This document shows, in pieces, positions 1-14,700 of a stretch of DNA of 64,000 nt. Numbering within the stretch: the stretch's first letter is position 1; the number at the start of each line of letters is the position of its first letter. A program made the position numbers and the translations under genes. The stretch covers positions 620,001 through 684,000 of the forward strand of contig CAVNZM010000011.1 of NCBI GenBank assembly GCA_963693365.1, in the 5' to 3' direction. Source of the stretch: Amoebidium appalachense. Lineage: Eukaryota > Ichthyosporea. The notes below the pieces were generated by a model, which did not search any database, was not told the origin of the DNA, and saw only the letters and a program-made list of their open reading frames with translations.

Positions 1-344
1 CTGCGTTTCCTATAACTCAGTGATGTCATAGGTGGTCGCCTGAATGAGACTTTCCCGATCACCGTTTGCTGTACATGTACCACGGGACTTGCACGTGTAC
101 ACAACTGTGAAGTGTAAGTATTCTGAAGTCAACCTGTAACAGCTGAACACAGTGACTTTTTAGCCTAGCACCCTACGTATACCGGGGTATAGCTCAGGGT
201 AGGCAAAGCGAAGGCGTAGGCGCTAGACCCGAGGTATAAGCGTGCAAGTTCAGGCCGTAGGAATACACGTTTTGTGTAGCACCTGCCATCGCAGCACACC
301 CGGTAGACAAAACATGCGCACATAGGCGCCTCACACGCTCCACT
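1..344. other. 5' flank of the UTP10 gene
   Basis: This stretch precedes the UTP10 start codon at 345. It should contain the promoter and 5' UTR, but I see no convincing TATA box, initiator or CCAAT array. A minus-strand open frame that overlaps the first UTP10 exon is a shadow and has no recognisable content. Confidence 0.4.
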
Positions 345-891
345 ATGTCGTCGCTAGCAGACCAATTGAAGAAGCTTGCCGCCCGGCCGCAGTTCCGCGG
401 CGGCAAGGAGCGGCCGTCGCTGCTGTTTGAGGGGCGGCAGGCGGCCGAGCTTGACCTGGACACGGTCTATGAGCTGGCAGTCAACGGCCTGGCCGAGCTA
501 CGCACCCACAAGTATGCCTCTCATTACCTTCGAAATTCCTTTATACAACTTCCAGCCACACGCACATCTCCGAGTTGCGTGTTAAAATAATGATCACTTT
601 CCTCCTCCCACGGCTCAACTGGGAAGCATCACCCCCCATCCCACCCCCAACCCCAACCTCCCTTCTCACCGTGGCTGCCTCCCTACCATAGCACTTTTCT
701 CCTCTCCCTCTTCCCGTCGTCTCTAACAGTAAAGTTCTCTGTTCCCCCTCTCACTGCTTCTGGCATGCTGCCCAGTGTCCTTCTTTTCTCTTGCCATTCA
801 CTTCCGCACTGCCCTTGCACTGACTTGCTACAAGCACTTAGACGCTCGCAGCACACTGCCTCCCCTACACTGCCTCCCTCATTCTCCCCCC

Positions 892-933
<42 letters not shown>

Positions 934-1080
934 CTTCCTGCCCCCCTTTTGCAAGTCTCGTACATGGATGGCCGCCTGCAACTGGCTCGTCGTTGTGTTT
1001 CAAAAGCGGCGCAGCCCCCTCCCCCTCCCCCCACGTTCTCCCCGTTCCCCCCTCCCCCCCCCCCTCCCCCCCCCCCCCCC

Positions 1081-1112
<32 letters not shown>

Positions 1113-2242
1113 CCCCCGGCCCCTCGGGCCCCACCCCACTTCCCTTCTTTCCTCCGCCTTTCCGCCTGCCCGCCTGTTACTTCCTTGGCTCCTCGTTCCA
1201 CAAGTGACTTCTGAGGCAATCTTACTCCCCCCTCCCCCCCCCCTCCCCCCGCCCCCTCCTCACCTTCGCCCCTTTGGCTCCAACACGACCACCCCATACA
1301 AACATACCCACCCAGACTGTACTGTCTTCAGCTCGAAACGTACACCTATTCATCATCCTTTCTCCTCACACAGTGAAGCGTTTGAGCAGTATGAAGACAG
1401 CCTGTTTTCGCTGCGGCACAAGGGCACAGAGAGACTGCAGCTCACGGCAGCAGAAAACAAAGACCTGAGCGAGCAGATAGCAAACTACTGCCGCCTCCTG
1501 TCGCCGTATTTCCTGCTGAAGGCAGCACAGAAGACCGTGGAATATCTGATTAGGCGCTTCAGGGTGGAGGTGTGTATGTTTGTACCTTTGCACTTGTGTG
1601 TGCGTGTGTTTGTGTGTGTGTGTGTGTGTACGGGCGATGCAGTGTGTGTGCTTGCAGGTGTGCATGCATGGTTGGTTCCTGTGTGCCCTAGTGTGTTCCT
1701 GCGCGCTTGTGTGTATGCATGCGCTTGTGTGGATGAGCACATGTGGGGTTTGTGGAGGGGGTGCGGGAAGGGCGGGGGGGGGGGGGTGGGGGGGGGGGGG
1801 GGGGGGGTGGCGACGCAAAAGGTCTGCCAAATGGATGGCTTGGTTGTTGTGTGTACGGAGGCTTGTGTTCGTCACGGTCTCTTCTATTTGTCCCCCTCCC
1901 CCCCTCCCCCCTCCCCCCCTTCTTTTTGAAGGGGGTAGAGGGGGGGGATTTTACATCCTTCTTTCCACTTGTAGCAGCCGCTCTCCCCCTCCCCACGTCC
2001 CCCATACTCAGCTGCTTTTAGAACAGCCCAATGCCAGTCGCCAGGGACATGATTTCATAGCAATGATGCAATGTTGTTGCACGCCACTAACACATGGGTG
2101 GGCAGGAGTTCAACGTGCACGAGCTGATGGAGCTATCGTTCCTCTACCACGAGACCACCGTGTTTGTGCGCCTGGTCAGGATATGCGACCTGACGGCCCC
2201 GGCAAACAAGCAGTGGGCTTGGCTGGCCTCCGTCCAAAAATC

Positions 2243-2297
<55 letters not shown>

Positions 2298-3488
2298 CAC
2301 CCGGGGCAAGGTTGAGGGGGGGGGGGGGGGGGGGGTTCGATGTGTGCATGGGGATTCCTTCGCTTGTACGTGTCCGTGTGTTGGTGTGCCTGTCAGTTTG
2401 TCGGTTTTTCTGCCCCATCTGTGTGCCAGTATCCCTACGTCAATGTATGGCACAGTCATCTTCGTTCTTCAGATGTCTGAGGCCCGTATCATTGCCTGTT
2501 CCTTTGTGTCTGTCTGAATTTGTGGATTGTTGGGGAGGCGTGGGCCATTGGGAGTTTCATTCAGTCATGGGCATGTATCGATTGAGGGATTTGAGTGGGT
2601 GGGTAGGTGTGTGTGTGTGTGTGTGTTGGGGGGGGAGGGGGGGGAGGGGGAGGGGAGGGGAGGAAGGGGGGGGGGGGGGGGGGGGAAGGTGTTTAGGATT
2701 AAGACCTATGAACGATGCTTTTGTGCTTTCGTGTGATGTGTGCTGTGTGCGGGCACATTCGGTGTATGTGCATGCAGACACTATGGATGGAGCAGACACC
2801 ACTACCATCCACAACCACTTGTTTTCTAACATCCCCCCCCAGAGCTGCCCCTAGACCGGCATGCGGTGGTGCAGCGGTGCCTAGGTGATCTGTGGCTGGT
2901 GGACTTTGTGGGCCGCATGGCTGCTTCGGCCCTGCGCTCAAACATGCGCCATGCCCCCCAGGTCGCATTCTGGGCCTCCATTGTGCGTAACCCCTTTAAC
3001 CAACATCTTTCTTCTTCGTGTTTGGGTCGTGTTTTGTACCTTGTATTCATGAAAGTGTGTGCGTACCGATGTACTTTACAGGCACATGCTGGCTCCTGAG
3101 CAACCCCCCCCTTCCCCTCACTCCCCCATCTCCCCCTCCCTTCCCCGCTTGCGTGCTCATCGATCATGTGTCTTTGTGCATGGAATTGAAGGGTGGCACT
3201 CTATCTGTATGACGGCCATGTGTCTCGCCTGCTCTTTCTCTGCGGCCTTAACTCATGTGTTTGTGCTAACACGTGGTTGTTTCCTTCTTAGGTCACCGGT
3301 GTGTTGGAGGCAGCGCCCAAAGTCTCCGAAGCCCTTGTGGGCCGCCTGCTACCTTCTATCATGGATGGCCTCAAGTCTGGTGGGTGGCTTGAATAGTTCG
3401 AAATGTATGGACATATTCTGGACTTGGGGTGTGATTATGGACCGATAGTTAGAAATCCCCCCCTCCCCCCCCCCCTCTCACCCCCTTC

Positions 3489-3524
<36 letters not shown>

Positions 3525-6500
3525 AAGGAAAAAAAAAACAAAAAAAACAAAAAAAAACAGTACCTTAAAGGCCTATTTGCACGCTGTGGTCGGGGATATG
3601 TGCGCACATGCATGTATTACTGCATCCATAGGCACCCAGGCATTTACGTAAGCACGCAGGCACTTACGTAAGCATGCAGGGCACACGGAGCACAGCACGG
3701 CGGCCTACATGGTGGTGTCGACTGCTGCCCTGCGCACGTCATTCTCCCCAGACCTCACAGCCACCCTGAGTGACGCAATTGTTACCGTGAGTTCGGCCCC
3801 CTGCCCCCCCCCCCCCCCCCCCCCCCCTGCCCCCGGCCCTTTCCCCCGCTCCTAAAAATACGTTAGGATATCCTCCTCGTTCTCCCCCAACCTCCCTCCT
3901 TCCCCATTCCTCTAACTGCCACCTGACCTCCCTCCACAACCCTGAAACCCCATTGAGCCATTGGCCCATAATTCACATCTATTGACATGCCCCACTGGCC
4001 ATGCACTTCATTGGTACAGCTATTGACATAACCGACCAGCATCGACATCTATCCCCCCCTCCCCCCCCCCCCCCCAGTCTTCTTTCAGAGGTGTCCTTTC
4101 AGGACAGACCACTGTGTGGAGACCGCTTTACTTCCATGCAACCGGGCATGGTTGCTCTGTGTCGTGCATCTCTAAGCACATACACATTTTTCGCTGCACT
4201 GCATAAGTTTGCACACACATCTTCACCGGTTTGCTCACCTTGCTTGCATAAGCAACCCTGCTCGTCTTTGATCAAGACGGGTTGACCCTCCCAAGTTCAG
4301 TTGATGCTGCTGTCTGAGTTGGAGAGTCGTATATACACGGGCTAAGGGGTCAAAACTCAGACGCAATTGATGACTTGGGCCCTCCCTGAGGATGGGCTCT
4401 GCTTATGACGCATACTGTGCGCATGGATGATGTTGCATACTTGAATGTTTGCCTTTGCATGTGTTCTGCACCATGCTTCTCATCGTGTATGCGTACTTCG
4501 TACCGTGTTCCGCATTCAAACCTCCCCTCCCCCCCTCCTCTGGCACATGTATATGCAGGGGGCCAGTGCCGATGGCTGTGGGCCTGCTCTTCTGTGCCTG
4601 GCCTATGTGGCCCAGACCCAGCCCCTGAGGACCCTGTCTGCTAAGGCATTTAAGGCCCTGCTGGCCATGCACGGTATGACCCCAGCTAACTAACCTCTTG
4701 AGGACCGCAAATTTCACGAGCTCGAGATCGAGGTCACCAGCACGGGGACGACCAAGTTTGTGCTCTAATGTGAACACGAAGCTGATAGGAACTAGCCAAT
4801 AAAAGTTGCACGAGATCAGAAAATACACTTATCCTTTGTCTTATTCAAATTTTTTTTGAACTTTACTCTAATAACGATACCTTGTATATGGTGTATCTAC
4901 AAAGGGTGCTGGCCGGCTTGACGAGTCAATGACGACATCGAAATGCTGTCAATGCAATCTTCTGACTGGACCATTTTGAAAATGGTCTAAATGGCAAAAC
5001 ATGATTGGCCGGTTCAGTCGACATTCGATGGCAACTCCAAGATTTTCTCAAAATCTCGAAAGTCACTTCAGAAACAGATATAAAAGTATACGAAATAATG
5101 ATATTTTCCCCAAACCGTCTTAGTAACGTTTGTAGGTAAGACATATACCTGTCGGCATATGCAATTTATTTGAGCTTTTTCTACCGATTATGAGCCGCAA
5201 TAGAGTTGGTTTAGGTCCCTACCGGCCGCCGGTAGATTCAATTAGTCCGGTTCTCTAGAGGTTAATATACTGAGATATGATTTGTGCATATCCCTCCTTC
5301 TGCCCCCTTTCCCTCCGCCCCAGCCCTTCTCCGCCTCCCGGGCACGCACACATACACACACACGCACACACACACACGTACACAAAAGTCGTTTTGGGAA
5401 TGCAAAGCGCCTGAGGCTTTAATACCGGCCGGGGCACACTTTCAATTCAAAATTTCAAAGCTAATGCATGCCTACCCCAAGAGGGGGAGGGGGGAGGTCC
5501 TTCTTTCTTGGTCTTTCTTTGGCTTTCTTTTTTCTTCCTTTTTGGCTGCTTTTCCCTTCTTCGTTTTTCTTTTTTTCCCGTTCTCTCGTCATTTTCATTT
5601 TCATTTTCTTTCTTTCTTTCTTTTGGGGGGGGGGGTGGGGGTGGGGGGGGTGGATGGGGGAGGGGGGGAGGGGGAGGGGGGGGGGGATATGGGGGGTAGA
5701 AAAGATTCAGAAGGCAAAGGACAATGCAGGCACAGATATGATGGTGTTCACGTTTGCATTCGGTTACGGACAATCTGGGTCGAGCCATGTTGCTCAATTA
5801 AGTTGTCCCGCAGGCTTGGTGGAGCATCTGTCAGGGCTGGCATCGACCTACGGCATTGCAAGTCTGCTGCAGCTGGTCGTCGACGGTTTGCTCTCATCTC
5901 TGCCCTCCTCCGAGTGCATGACTGTGGCCCAATCAATGGCCGCCACCGTGCCCCTTAGCCAGCCACTGGCCACCCGATTTGTCGAGGGGGTGCTGAGTGC
6001 ATATGTGCAGGCCACCAAGGGGAGGGAGGAGGGGGAGCGCAGTGAGTCGGAGGATGAGGTGTGGAAGGCTCTCTTGACCACCCTGGCAACCAGGTATCAG
6101 ACAACCCCACCCCACCCCACCCCCCATCTTTCTCCCATACACACACACAAAGACTCATGGGCCTGGGTTTGAAATCCTTGCTTGTCTTTTGCTAAAGGTG
6201 TACGTCCTTCTTTCCTTGTGTTTGACACATGTCTAATGGCTATCGTTGTTGCACTGAACCCTCCTCCTCCTTGCACCTGCACGCCAATTGTCAACACACA
6301 TTCTCCTACTTCGTCTACAGCTATACTCCTAAGACCCCCCATCTGACGTGTGTTTGTGCAGATACCCCGAGGCCATGGATGAAGCAGTTGGCAAGGCACT
6401 TGGGGCCAAAGAGGAGGGGGAGGAAGGGGAGGGCAAGAAGAGGAAGAAGGGCAGCAAGACAGTGTTTGCCCTCGTGTCCCAGTGCTTCCAGGGCACACGC

Positions 6501-6786
6501 CACCAGCCAAACAAGGTACGTGGCTGCCTGTAGTCTTTGAGTGGTTGGCTTTCTCCATGCAGCAATAGGAAGAGAATTTTAGTATTCTTGGTACAACTAC
6601 GGAACCAAAACAAACAGAAAAACATGAGATAGGGAGTGTAGGCTATCCCCTCCAAATGTTTGCCTGTCTGCATGCGCACAGTGCCTGTGCCCTGACTGAC
6701 CTTCCTTCGTGCGCAGAAATCCAACACGACCCTCTTCATGTCTCTCATCCACCCAGACTTCAATATCAGAGCTGCCGCAGGTTGGT

Positions 6787-6822
<36 letters not shown>

Positions 6823-7290
6823 ATCACACCCACCCGCACGCACACACACGCCCAAAAAGGAACAAAAAAAAAAGGAAACGAAAGGGAAAAAAGACACTCC
6901 TGGACTGTGTACTTTGCATCTGTATTTGAGACTTACCCTTCCCCTGCTCTGGTGTTGTTTGTGGTGCTATGGTTTGAGGCCGGGGACTGGACATCATGGT
7001 GCCCATGCCTTGAAATTCCTTTTATGTGTGTGTGTTTGTGGGGAGCCTGCTGGTGCAAGAAGAGAAGAGTGGGGGATGGGTGGGCGTGCACGTGCACAGG
7101 GGCATGTGCCCACATCCCGACTGTACGTACGTGTGGCTGACACAGGCACCATCCAGTGACCCAGCTGCAGGATCTTGCCGGGGGCGATGGGCCAACCCTG
7201 GCCTTTGCCTGTGACTCATTGCTGGCCCGGCTGAAGGATGATCACCCCAGCGTCACATTTGCTGCCCTCGATGTGGTGCCGCACTTTGTG
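345..7290 (+). CDS. HEATR1: UTP10 exons 1-11 (N-terminal region)
   Basis: Exons: 345-511, 1374-1569, 2106-2244, 2843-2982, 3292-3379, 3680-3786, 4559-4673, 5814-6093, 6362-6515, 6717-6780, 7157-7290. They hold the conserved U3snoRNP10 N-terminal block (LLSPYFLLKAAQKTVEYL in exon 2, LSFLYHETTVFVRLVRI in exon 3), followed by degenerate HEAT repeats. Exon 9 carries a Lys/Glu-rich acidic-basic stretch (EEGEEGEGKKRKKG) that looks like a flexible linker with a possible nuclear signal. The exon 11 acceptor is set at CCATCCAG before 7157, because the more obvious CACAG at 7141-7145 would bring a stop into frame. Introns between these exons contain long poly-C or poly-G runs and a (GT)n tract that starts right at the exon 3 donor. 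Confidence 0.88.
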
Positions 7291-8854
7291 GTAAAAACTT
7301 CCCTACATGCAGCCTGATTTGCGCTATAGAATCCCCCTACATACAGTACTCTTTGTTGCATAGAATCACCCCACATGCCGCAACCTTTGTAGAAAGGAAA
7401 CCCCAGACTGCAGCAGTTAGTAGAAGGGGTTGTTCGAAGACCTACTTGACACAAGCAAGCCTATAATTTTGCCTACTTGTCGGGTGTGTGTGCTGTCGGC
7501 ATGCTTGTGTGTGCATGCATGCGTGCGTGCATGCGTGCGTGTGTGCGTTCGTGCGTGTTTGTGTGCGTGGCCCATGTGTGCTCATGTGTTCGCACACATG
7601 TGTGTGTGGGTGTGGGTGTGTGTGGGTGTGGGTGTGTGTATACTTGTTTACTGTATAGCACACACACGATATGTGTGCCTGCAAGTGTCGCGAAGGCATT
7701 GTGTTGTATGTGTGAGACAGCCTTTCCGCACCAGCATATCCCCCCTTGCCACCCTCACGGAAGACCCTTCCGGTGCCCAATGCTCCCACCTTTTGCCTAC
7801 CGGGAGATCCCACTTCTTTCCAGTTTTTCAATGACGACCATGAAACCTAATTCGATTCTAACTGGTTATTGCCATGCAGGACCACCTCGACAAGGAGACT
7901 CTCTTCGACTCCTTGGTGGTTATTCTTGGCTCGAAGTGTATGCCCCCCCCCCCCCCCCCCCCTCCCCCCCCCCTCCCCCCCCCCCCCCCCCCCCCACCCA
8001 CCCACCCACCCACCCCATGCCCATCCCCACCCCTTTGCCAATGCAATAACACATGTACCTCCCTCCCCCCCCCTCCCGCCTCCCAGGATAGCACTCTTGC
8101 CGAGGTAATTAGAAGCAAGGACTTTGAGGGTGGTTGTGAACGGTCATGCGGGATTCACTGTGGCTAGAGAAAATATGGTCTGTATTGGTGTGTGTGTGTG
8201 CAAACCACGGGGGATGAATGACTCGTGCACCAACCCTGCCTGCATATGCCCACGTGCACCTGACCACACTAACACTGCTGTGCCCACAGCATCCACCCCT
8301 GCGGCCACCCAACGGGCCGTGCAGGTGCTTGGGGGCTGCTACCTCACGTCCCACCCGAGCATGGCCCCCCTGTGTGCCCCCTATCTGTTTGCCCTGCTCC
8401 TGCCCACCCTCAGTGGTGGCCCCATCAACCACACCACTGTGGGGGTGGTCCGCACGTCCCCGGCCCTCTCTGCCCTACCGTATTTCACAAAGCTCAATGA
8501 TGCTATAGAGTACGTACACCCCTGCTGTCTTCAGCTCCTCTACCCAAAGCTCCTTGCCAACAATTTTTCCATTCCCTCTACCTTCTTTCATATCATTTTT
8601 GCACAGAGGACCCTCGCCTCGGTTATTTTGTTAGTAAATAAAAAGAATAAGATATATTATTAATAATAAAATCAATATTAGACTTTTCCCTTTTTTCATT
8701 TACCCCTTGCCCCACCCTGCCCCTTTATGGGCGCTTTTTTGGTCGGTTACAGCTACATCACATCAAGCAAACAAACCGTATGCAGAATTCGTCAGTGAGC
8801 AAACAGGTTTGTGTAGTATTTTATGTCAGGACCTGTAGCAAAAGGGTGGTGTTG

Positions 8855-8933
<79 letters not shown>

Positions 8934-11670
8934 CTTGGAGGCCAAACGCAGCTGATAACTATGCTAACTTTGGGGGCCCCGACAGGAAGGAGCTGGCTCA
9001 GCTTGCAGCCCCGGCACAGGCCAACGGGACGGTGGAGGAGGGCAAAAAGAAGTCCAAGAAGAAGGAGGCGGATGGGGAGAGGCAGGAGGATAAGGAAAAC
9101 GGGGTGGATTGTGTTGGCGCTGCCACGCAATTGGTGGATCTGGTGGGCCAGGCCGTGCTGGCCAGTGAGGATCCAGCCCTGGTTCTGGCCGATATGATTG
9201 GCTGGCTGGCCCCCAGTTGCCTCGGCAACCCCCGGGAGAGCAGCCTGTTTGTGCACCTTGTTGTGTTTGTGCACCTGGTTGGGCTGTGGCTGGTAGCTCA
9301 TGTCCCGGCCATGGAGGCCAAGGCCCGCATTGCAGAGGCCCTGCTGCGGGCTGCATCCTCGGAGCTGACCGTGCTGCTGCCCCAGACCGGTGACTGGTGG
9401 GCCCTCCCTCTTTTTTTATTCATATGGGATAGACAGCACTGACAGGCAGCATGCATGCATCAGGGTCATCGGTCACGTGTTGGGCCTTGGCTTGGCAAAA
9501 GGGGGTGGGTGGGTGGGTGGGTTGGGGGGGGGGGGGGAGTATCTGGCAGTGTCATCATGGGGTGGGTGTCGACGCCACAACCACGGCCATACATGGTGTG
9601 CCAGCTGCCTAACATGGCATGACCCACCCAGGAGGCCGGCCAGCCGTCCCAGCACCGAGATGGGCCGTGTGCCCACACCCCTTCTGGACGCTTTGCTGAG
9701 CACTATTGGCAGCACCAGCCGGGGGCCCATTCCCGTGACGTCACTGCTGGTGGTCGTGGTCCAGGAGACCGTCCACCTGCTGACGTCATCGGCACCAGCA
9801 AAGGCCGACCTGCCGGCACCAGCTGCATCCGCGCTCCTGCAGGCAATCACCCTTACGTAAGTGCATGCCCCAGCATTACATGTCAACCTTACGAAAGTGC
9901 ATGCCCCATTATCTGGTATAGTTGTGGCATCTTGGCTTTTGTTTGGCCATTTCCATGGGAAGGCCTCGTTGTTACAGCCTGGATGGCATTCAATCAATCC
10001 ATTCGTTGCATAATCTTATTTGGCGCCTAACCATATATGGCTGCAGCTGTGGGCCGCTCGGCAGCAGCATCCACGTGGGGACACTGCTTGCTGGCATGTT
10101 CCGCGGTGTGGGGTCACGTGACCAGCTGCACCTTCTCCTGCTGGCCCTCATGGGCCCCCAGCCAGACAGCACCCAGTCCAGCCCCATCGTCATGGTAACC
10201 CCCCCCCCCCCCCCCCCCGCGGGTGCATGTGCTGCCCAGCAGTACCCAGGTGCATTGCAGTGTTTCAGAGTTGCCTGATATGTGACAATTTGCACATACC
10301 ATGGGTATGCACTGCACACATGCACAGTATATCAAGTAACCCTCTCGTTTGATATAAACGGTATTCCGGCCACGAGTGCAAGCACCTTGCTGCTCCTCAC
10401 CCTGGCATTCCTACCCCCCCAGTAAATTGACTTAGAGAGAATAAGGTCACCGAGTGAAGTTCTGACGTGCCGCCCACCAGGTCCACGTGCTGCAGGTGGC
10501 ACGTGCATTCCTCACAGCCTGCCAATCAGCTGCAGGCACGGTAGTAACCAGCCAATCAAATCCACTCCTCGGTGGTGCCGTTGCCCTATTGGTTCCAGCC
10601 CTTCTTGTTGCTCTGCAGTCACCAATTGCATCCGTTCGCCAGGCTGCACTTGGATGCGTAGGGGTTCTAACCAAAATTCCTGCCCCTCTGCTCGAATACA
10701 CCCCTCCTGTGGTTGGGGGGAGTGGGGCCGAGACCCTTTTCTTTGCTGATTCCACGACACTGGCCGCTGTGAAGGGCTCCCAGGTTAACCCCCCCCCCAC
10801 CCCCCCCCACCCCCTCCCATCTCCCCTCCTTCCCCCCTCCCCCCCCCCCCCCCCCCCCCCACCTCTCCCCCCTCTTCCCCTCCCCCGTCTTCCCCTCTGG
10901 TGCTCCACACTCGGGCCGTTCAATCTGCGCCCTTTTCTTTATTCACCTGAGAGCACGTAGACATGCACATAAACGATCCCACGATGTGTTTTGGAGACAA
11001 CATATAACGGCGACTATTCACTCCACCCCAACCACTCCAGACAGGGAGTGCTTTCATGCCTTGCACTTTCTCGGTTCACACAACTACCACGTTCCAGCCT
11101 CAGTCTGTCTTCCTCCTTTGCTTTAAACAGCACACACCATGTGCATGCGGTTCTGACCCCCCCCCCCCCCCCCCCCCAGCTGTCCAAGTTCATTGGGGTG
11201 CTGCATGAGAGGGCATCAGAGCTGGCCGGGGATGGCAGTCACGTGACCACCCTGCTGGAAAGACACCTCAACGACGCAAACAGCCGCAAGTATGCAGGTG
11301 AGTGCACATATCATGTGTCTGCTTCTTAGATTTTAGATTGCTGCAGTGACCTGGTCCTGTCTCAGATGTGTGCAGGGCTAGTTTCCTTCCCACCACTTGT
11401 TCCGCCTGCTTAGCATGCTCCTTGGTACCACTCATCACTATACAGAGCACTATCTCATCCTTTTCCATATCGGGTTGGGGGAGGTGGTGGGGTTTAGAAT
11501 CAACAGGTAAGTTGATGTAATCGATCAGGTAGGTCGCGATTACCCAAAGCTGGTCCGAATCTTCAGCCAAGTTGGTCACTATGTGTAATGTATTGTGTGG
11601 TCCCCTGTTACTGCCCCCCCCCCCCCACCCCCACCCCCACCCCCAACCCCCCTCTCCCCCCTCCTCCACG

Positions 11671-11705
<35 letters not shown>

Positions 11706-14700
11706 TCACACGCTCACCTCCCCCCTGCAGAGGCACTTGCTGTGTTCTTTTCTGCCTATGCGCTCTCTCTGTGTGACGGCCAGCGGCGCAACGACCTTCT
11801 TCAACTTGTGTCTGTGTATAAGGACACCACAGCCCTGCTACCCCTGGCCATGCCCCTGTTCAAGTCCCAGCTTGCTGCTGTAAAACAGGCTGGGCCCGCT
11901 GCAAAGGCTGCACGTGGCAGTGGGTACGGGGTATCAGTCCAGACGTTGGATATTGTCCTGGGCTGGTATCGGCCAGGGGCGGCACCTTCCATTGTGCAGG
12001 GGCCATGCATTGAAAACCTGGTCGAGGCGTTGAGGGGTGGCCCCGTGCAGCTGACGGCACTGAAGCTGGTACGTGTGTGTGTGTGTGCGTGTGTGCGTGT
12101 GTGCGTGCGTGTGGGTGGGTGGGTGGGTGGGTGGGTGTGGGTGGGTGTGGGTGTGTGCATATGGTTGTGGATGTGTACATGTGTCCCCATGCGCACATGC
12201 ATGTGTTTGCGAGTGTGTGCGCGCACATGATGCATGGGCTCGTGTGCGGGCGTGTGCATGCATGATTGTGTGTGTGAGAGAAAGAGAGAGCGGGTGTATC
12301 TACGTATGTGCCCGTGGATGCGCGCATTTGTGGGTGGCGGGCACGTTTCCGAATGTGTGGCATGTGCATGTGTGTGTGTGTGTGGTCACACGATTGTCCC
12401 TTGGTGTGCCTGCCAGACAAGTGTAGTTGTTGAGTTTGTCATCTGGCTCTTGGTGCATTAGTGTGTGGACGCACTAGTATAAGTTTCTACCCGTACTGAG
12501 CAACCCCCTCCAGGTCACACCGCATCTGTTCAGCGAGGTGGGCAAGAAGGCCCAGAAGACCCTCATTGCTGCCCTGTGTGATGTCCTGGGTACCCCACGA
12601 AACTCCCAGGTAGGCCCATACACCCCTTATGTGCACAGACTGGCCCTGCTGCAATATGCACTAGGCAGGGCTGTGTTGGGAGACAGAGTTATAGATTTGT
12701 AAGAGGAAGGGGTAAGGAGAGGGTTGTGAGGGGGAAAGGGGGGTGGAGGTGGGGACATGGTAGGTTGGCTCCATGCATGCAGATGTGCACGACGGCCCTC
12801 CCTGTGTCTCCGTTTGAGATCATATGCGCATGTGTACTTGTCAGTATTTGTACGCATGTTGCCATGTGTGTGTGGTGCTGACTGTGTGGCCGTGCAGGGG
12901 GTGGTGCAGGCAGTCAAGGGGGTGCTGAGGAGTCTGAACCTGACGGCCAGCCACGTGAGGGCGGAGATCGACCGCACAGGATTCCTGCCCCAGAGCGCAG
13001 AGGCACAGGGGTAGGTGCACACACACGGGCACGTGAAATACACAGATGCGGCCACATGCACATGCACACGTGCTAGCATGCATATGCACACGTGCTAGCA
13101 TGCATATGCACACGTGCTAGCATGCATATGCACGTGCTAGCATGCATATGCACGTGCTAGACACGTGTTCATGCACGTACTCTGTCGCATTTACATGCAC
13201 ATGCATACGTTAAGCATGCACTGACACACCTTATAAGTACACGTCATGTTTGGGGAGTTTACCCTTGTATGAGGCTGACAAGCACGGTGTACTGTCCACC
13301 AAAATGGACACATGGGCACGCAGCAGAACACCACCACAGAGAAGATACGAGGATACTGCCCCTAGTGTGAGTTCCTGCAATGCACCAGGTGTGTGCTCGT
13401 GACTCTGACATTTATTGGCTGCAGGGGTGCTGGGGGCAAGCGGCAGCGTGTGGATAGTGTGAGCAGCGACCTTGGGGACACAGACCCGCGTGTGCGTGAG
13501 GGCTATGCCGTGGCCATCAGGAAGCTGGCTGTGGTCCTGGAGCTGCTGCAGGTCGGTGCTGGCCCCTTGAAGAAACACTGCACACCTACCTAACCGTACC
13601 ACACACACGCAAATGCACACACCCATATAATGACCGTTCACCTGCCTTAACAGATGGCTTGGTAGACTTGACCATGCAATGGCTCCCCGTTTCTCCTCTT
13701 TTTCTCCTCCTTCTCCTGTCGTGCTACCCAATCCCAACTGCCATGCATCGCCATTTTTGGTACTGACCGTATGTATGGGTGCACACAGTACAAGAAGAAC
13801 ATTGGGGAGGAGCACAAGCTAGTGGAGCCGCTGTTTGAGTGCCTGGGCGCATGTGTGGACCTTGCTGATGCCCAGGACCAGGCCACCCTCGAATACATCA
13901 AGCAGCTGATCCTGCTGGGTACGTGACATCCTCGAACTTGTAACTGTCAAGCATACCATTGTGTAGGGCGTGCAGTGCACTTGTTTGTATGCACATGTAA
14001 GGGGGACCCCAAAAACATAAGTGGTTACTGTTTTTTATTATTTGCATCTGTTGAGAAATAAGACGGTTAACACCCTTTTCCCGTTTTCCCCCCAGCCATG
14101 GCCGAGATTGTGGGCCGCATGCCCCGGGGGGGATCCAAGGGCACGGCAACCAGTTTGGAGGCAGGGCTCAACATGGAGCTGGTGGTGCAGTGCATGCGGG
14201 TGACCGATAACCCCCAGACCCACCACCACGCACTGATTCTGCTGGCTGCTGTGGCCCAGCACTACCCAGAGTAGGCACCCCCTCTATGTGTGTGTGCATG
14301 CGCCCTCATGTGTGGGCCTGTTTGTGTGCCTGTGTATGTGTCCGCACACGTGTGTCTGTGTGTGCAAAGCATGCTCGCTCCCCGGTAACGTGTGCTAATG
14401 GGTCAGCCCACACAGGCGGGTGCTGCACAACATCATGTCGGTGTTCACCTTCATGGGCACAAACGTCATGCGCCAGGTGGGCATCCCCCCCCCCCCCCCC
14501 CCCCCCCCCCCCCATCTCTTCCCCTTCTTCCCTTCTCTCCTTTCCCGGTGGGCCCTTCTCCCCCTCCCGGGTGGTCCCTCCCAGCATTACACTTACACTT
14601 CGGTCCCATCGTGTGTGTGCCTCATGGTGTGGTATGTTCCTCGGGGCCTGCCGGGGGGGGGGGGGGGGGGGGGGGGGGAGCAGTACAGAGGAATGCATGT

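Noticed and set aside
775-1214. Long proline-rich or glycine-rich open frames on both strands
   Set aside because: They are translations of poly-C/poly-G runs in UTP10 intron 1 and contain no domain. The same holds for the many similar frames elsewhere in the window.
8083-8107. 18-bp micro-exon (GATAGCACTCTTGCCGAG) in UTP10 intron 12
   Set aside because: It has AG and GT flanks, but including it breaks the phase into exon 13; skipping it with the donor at 7937 keeps the frame.
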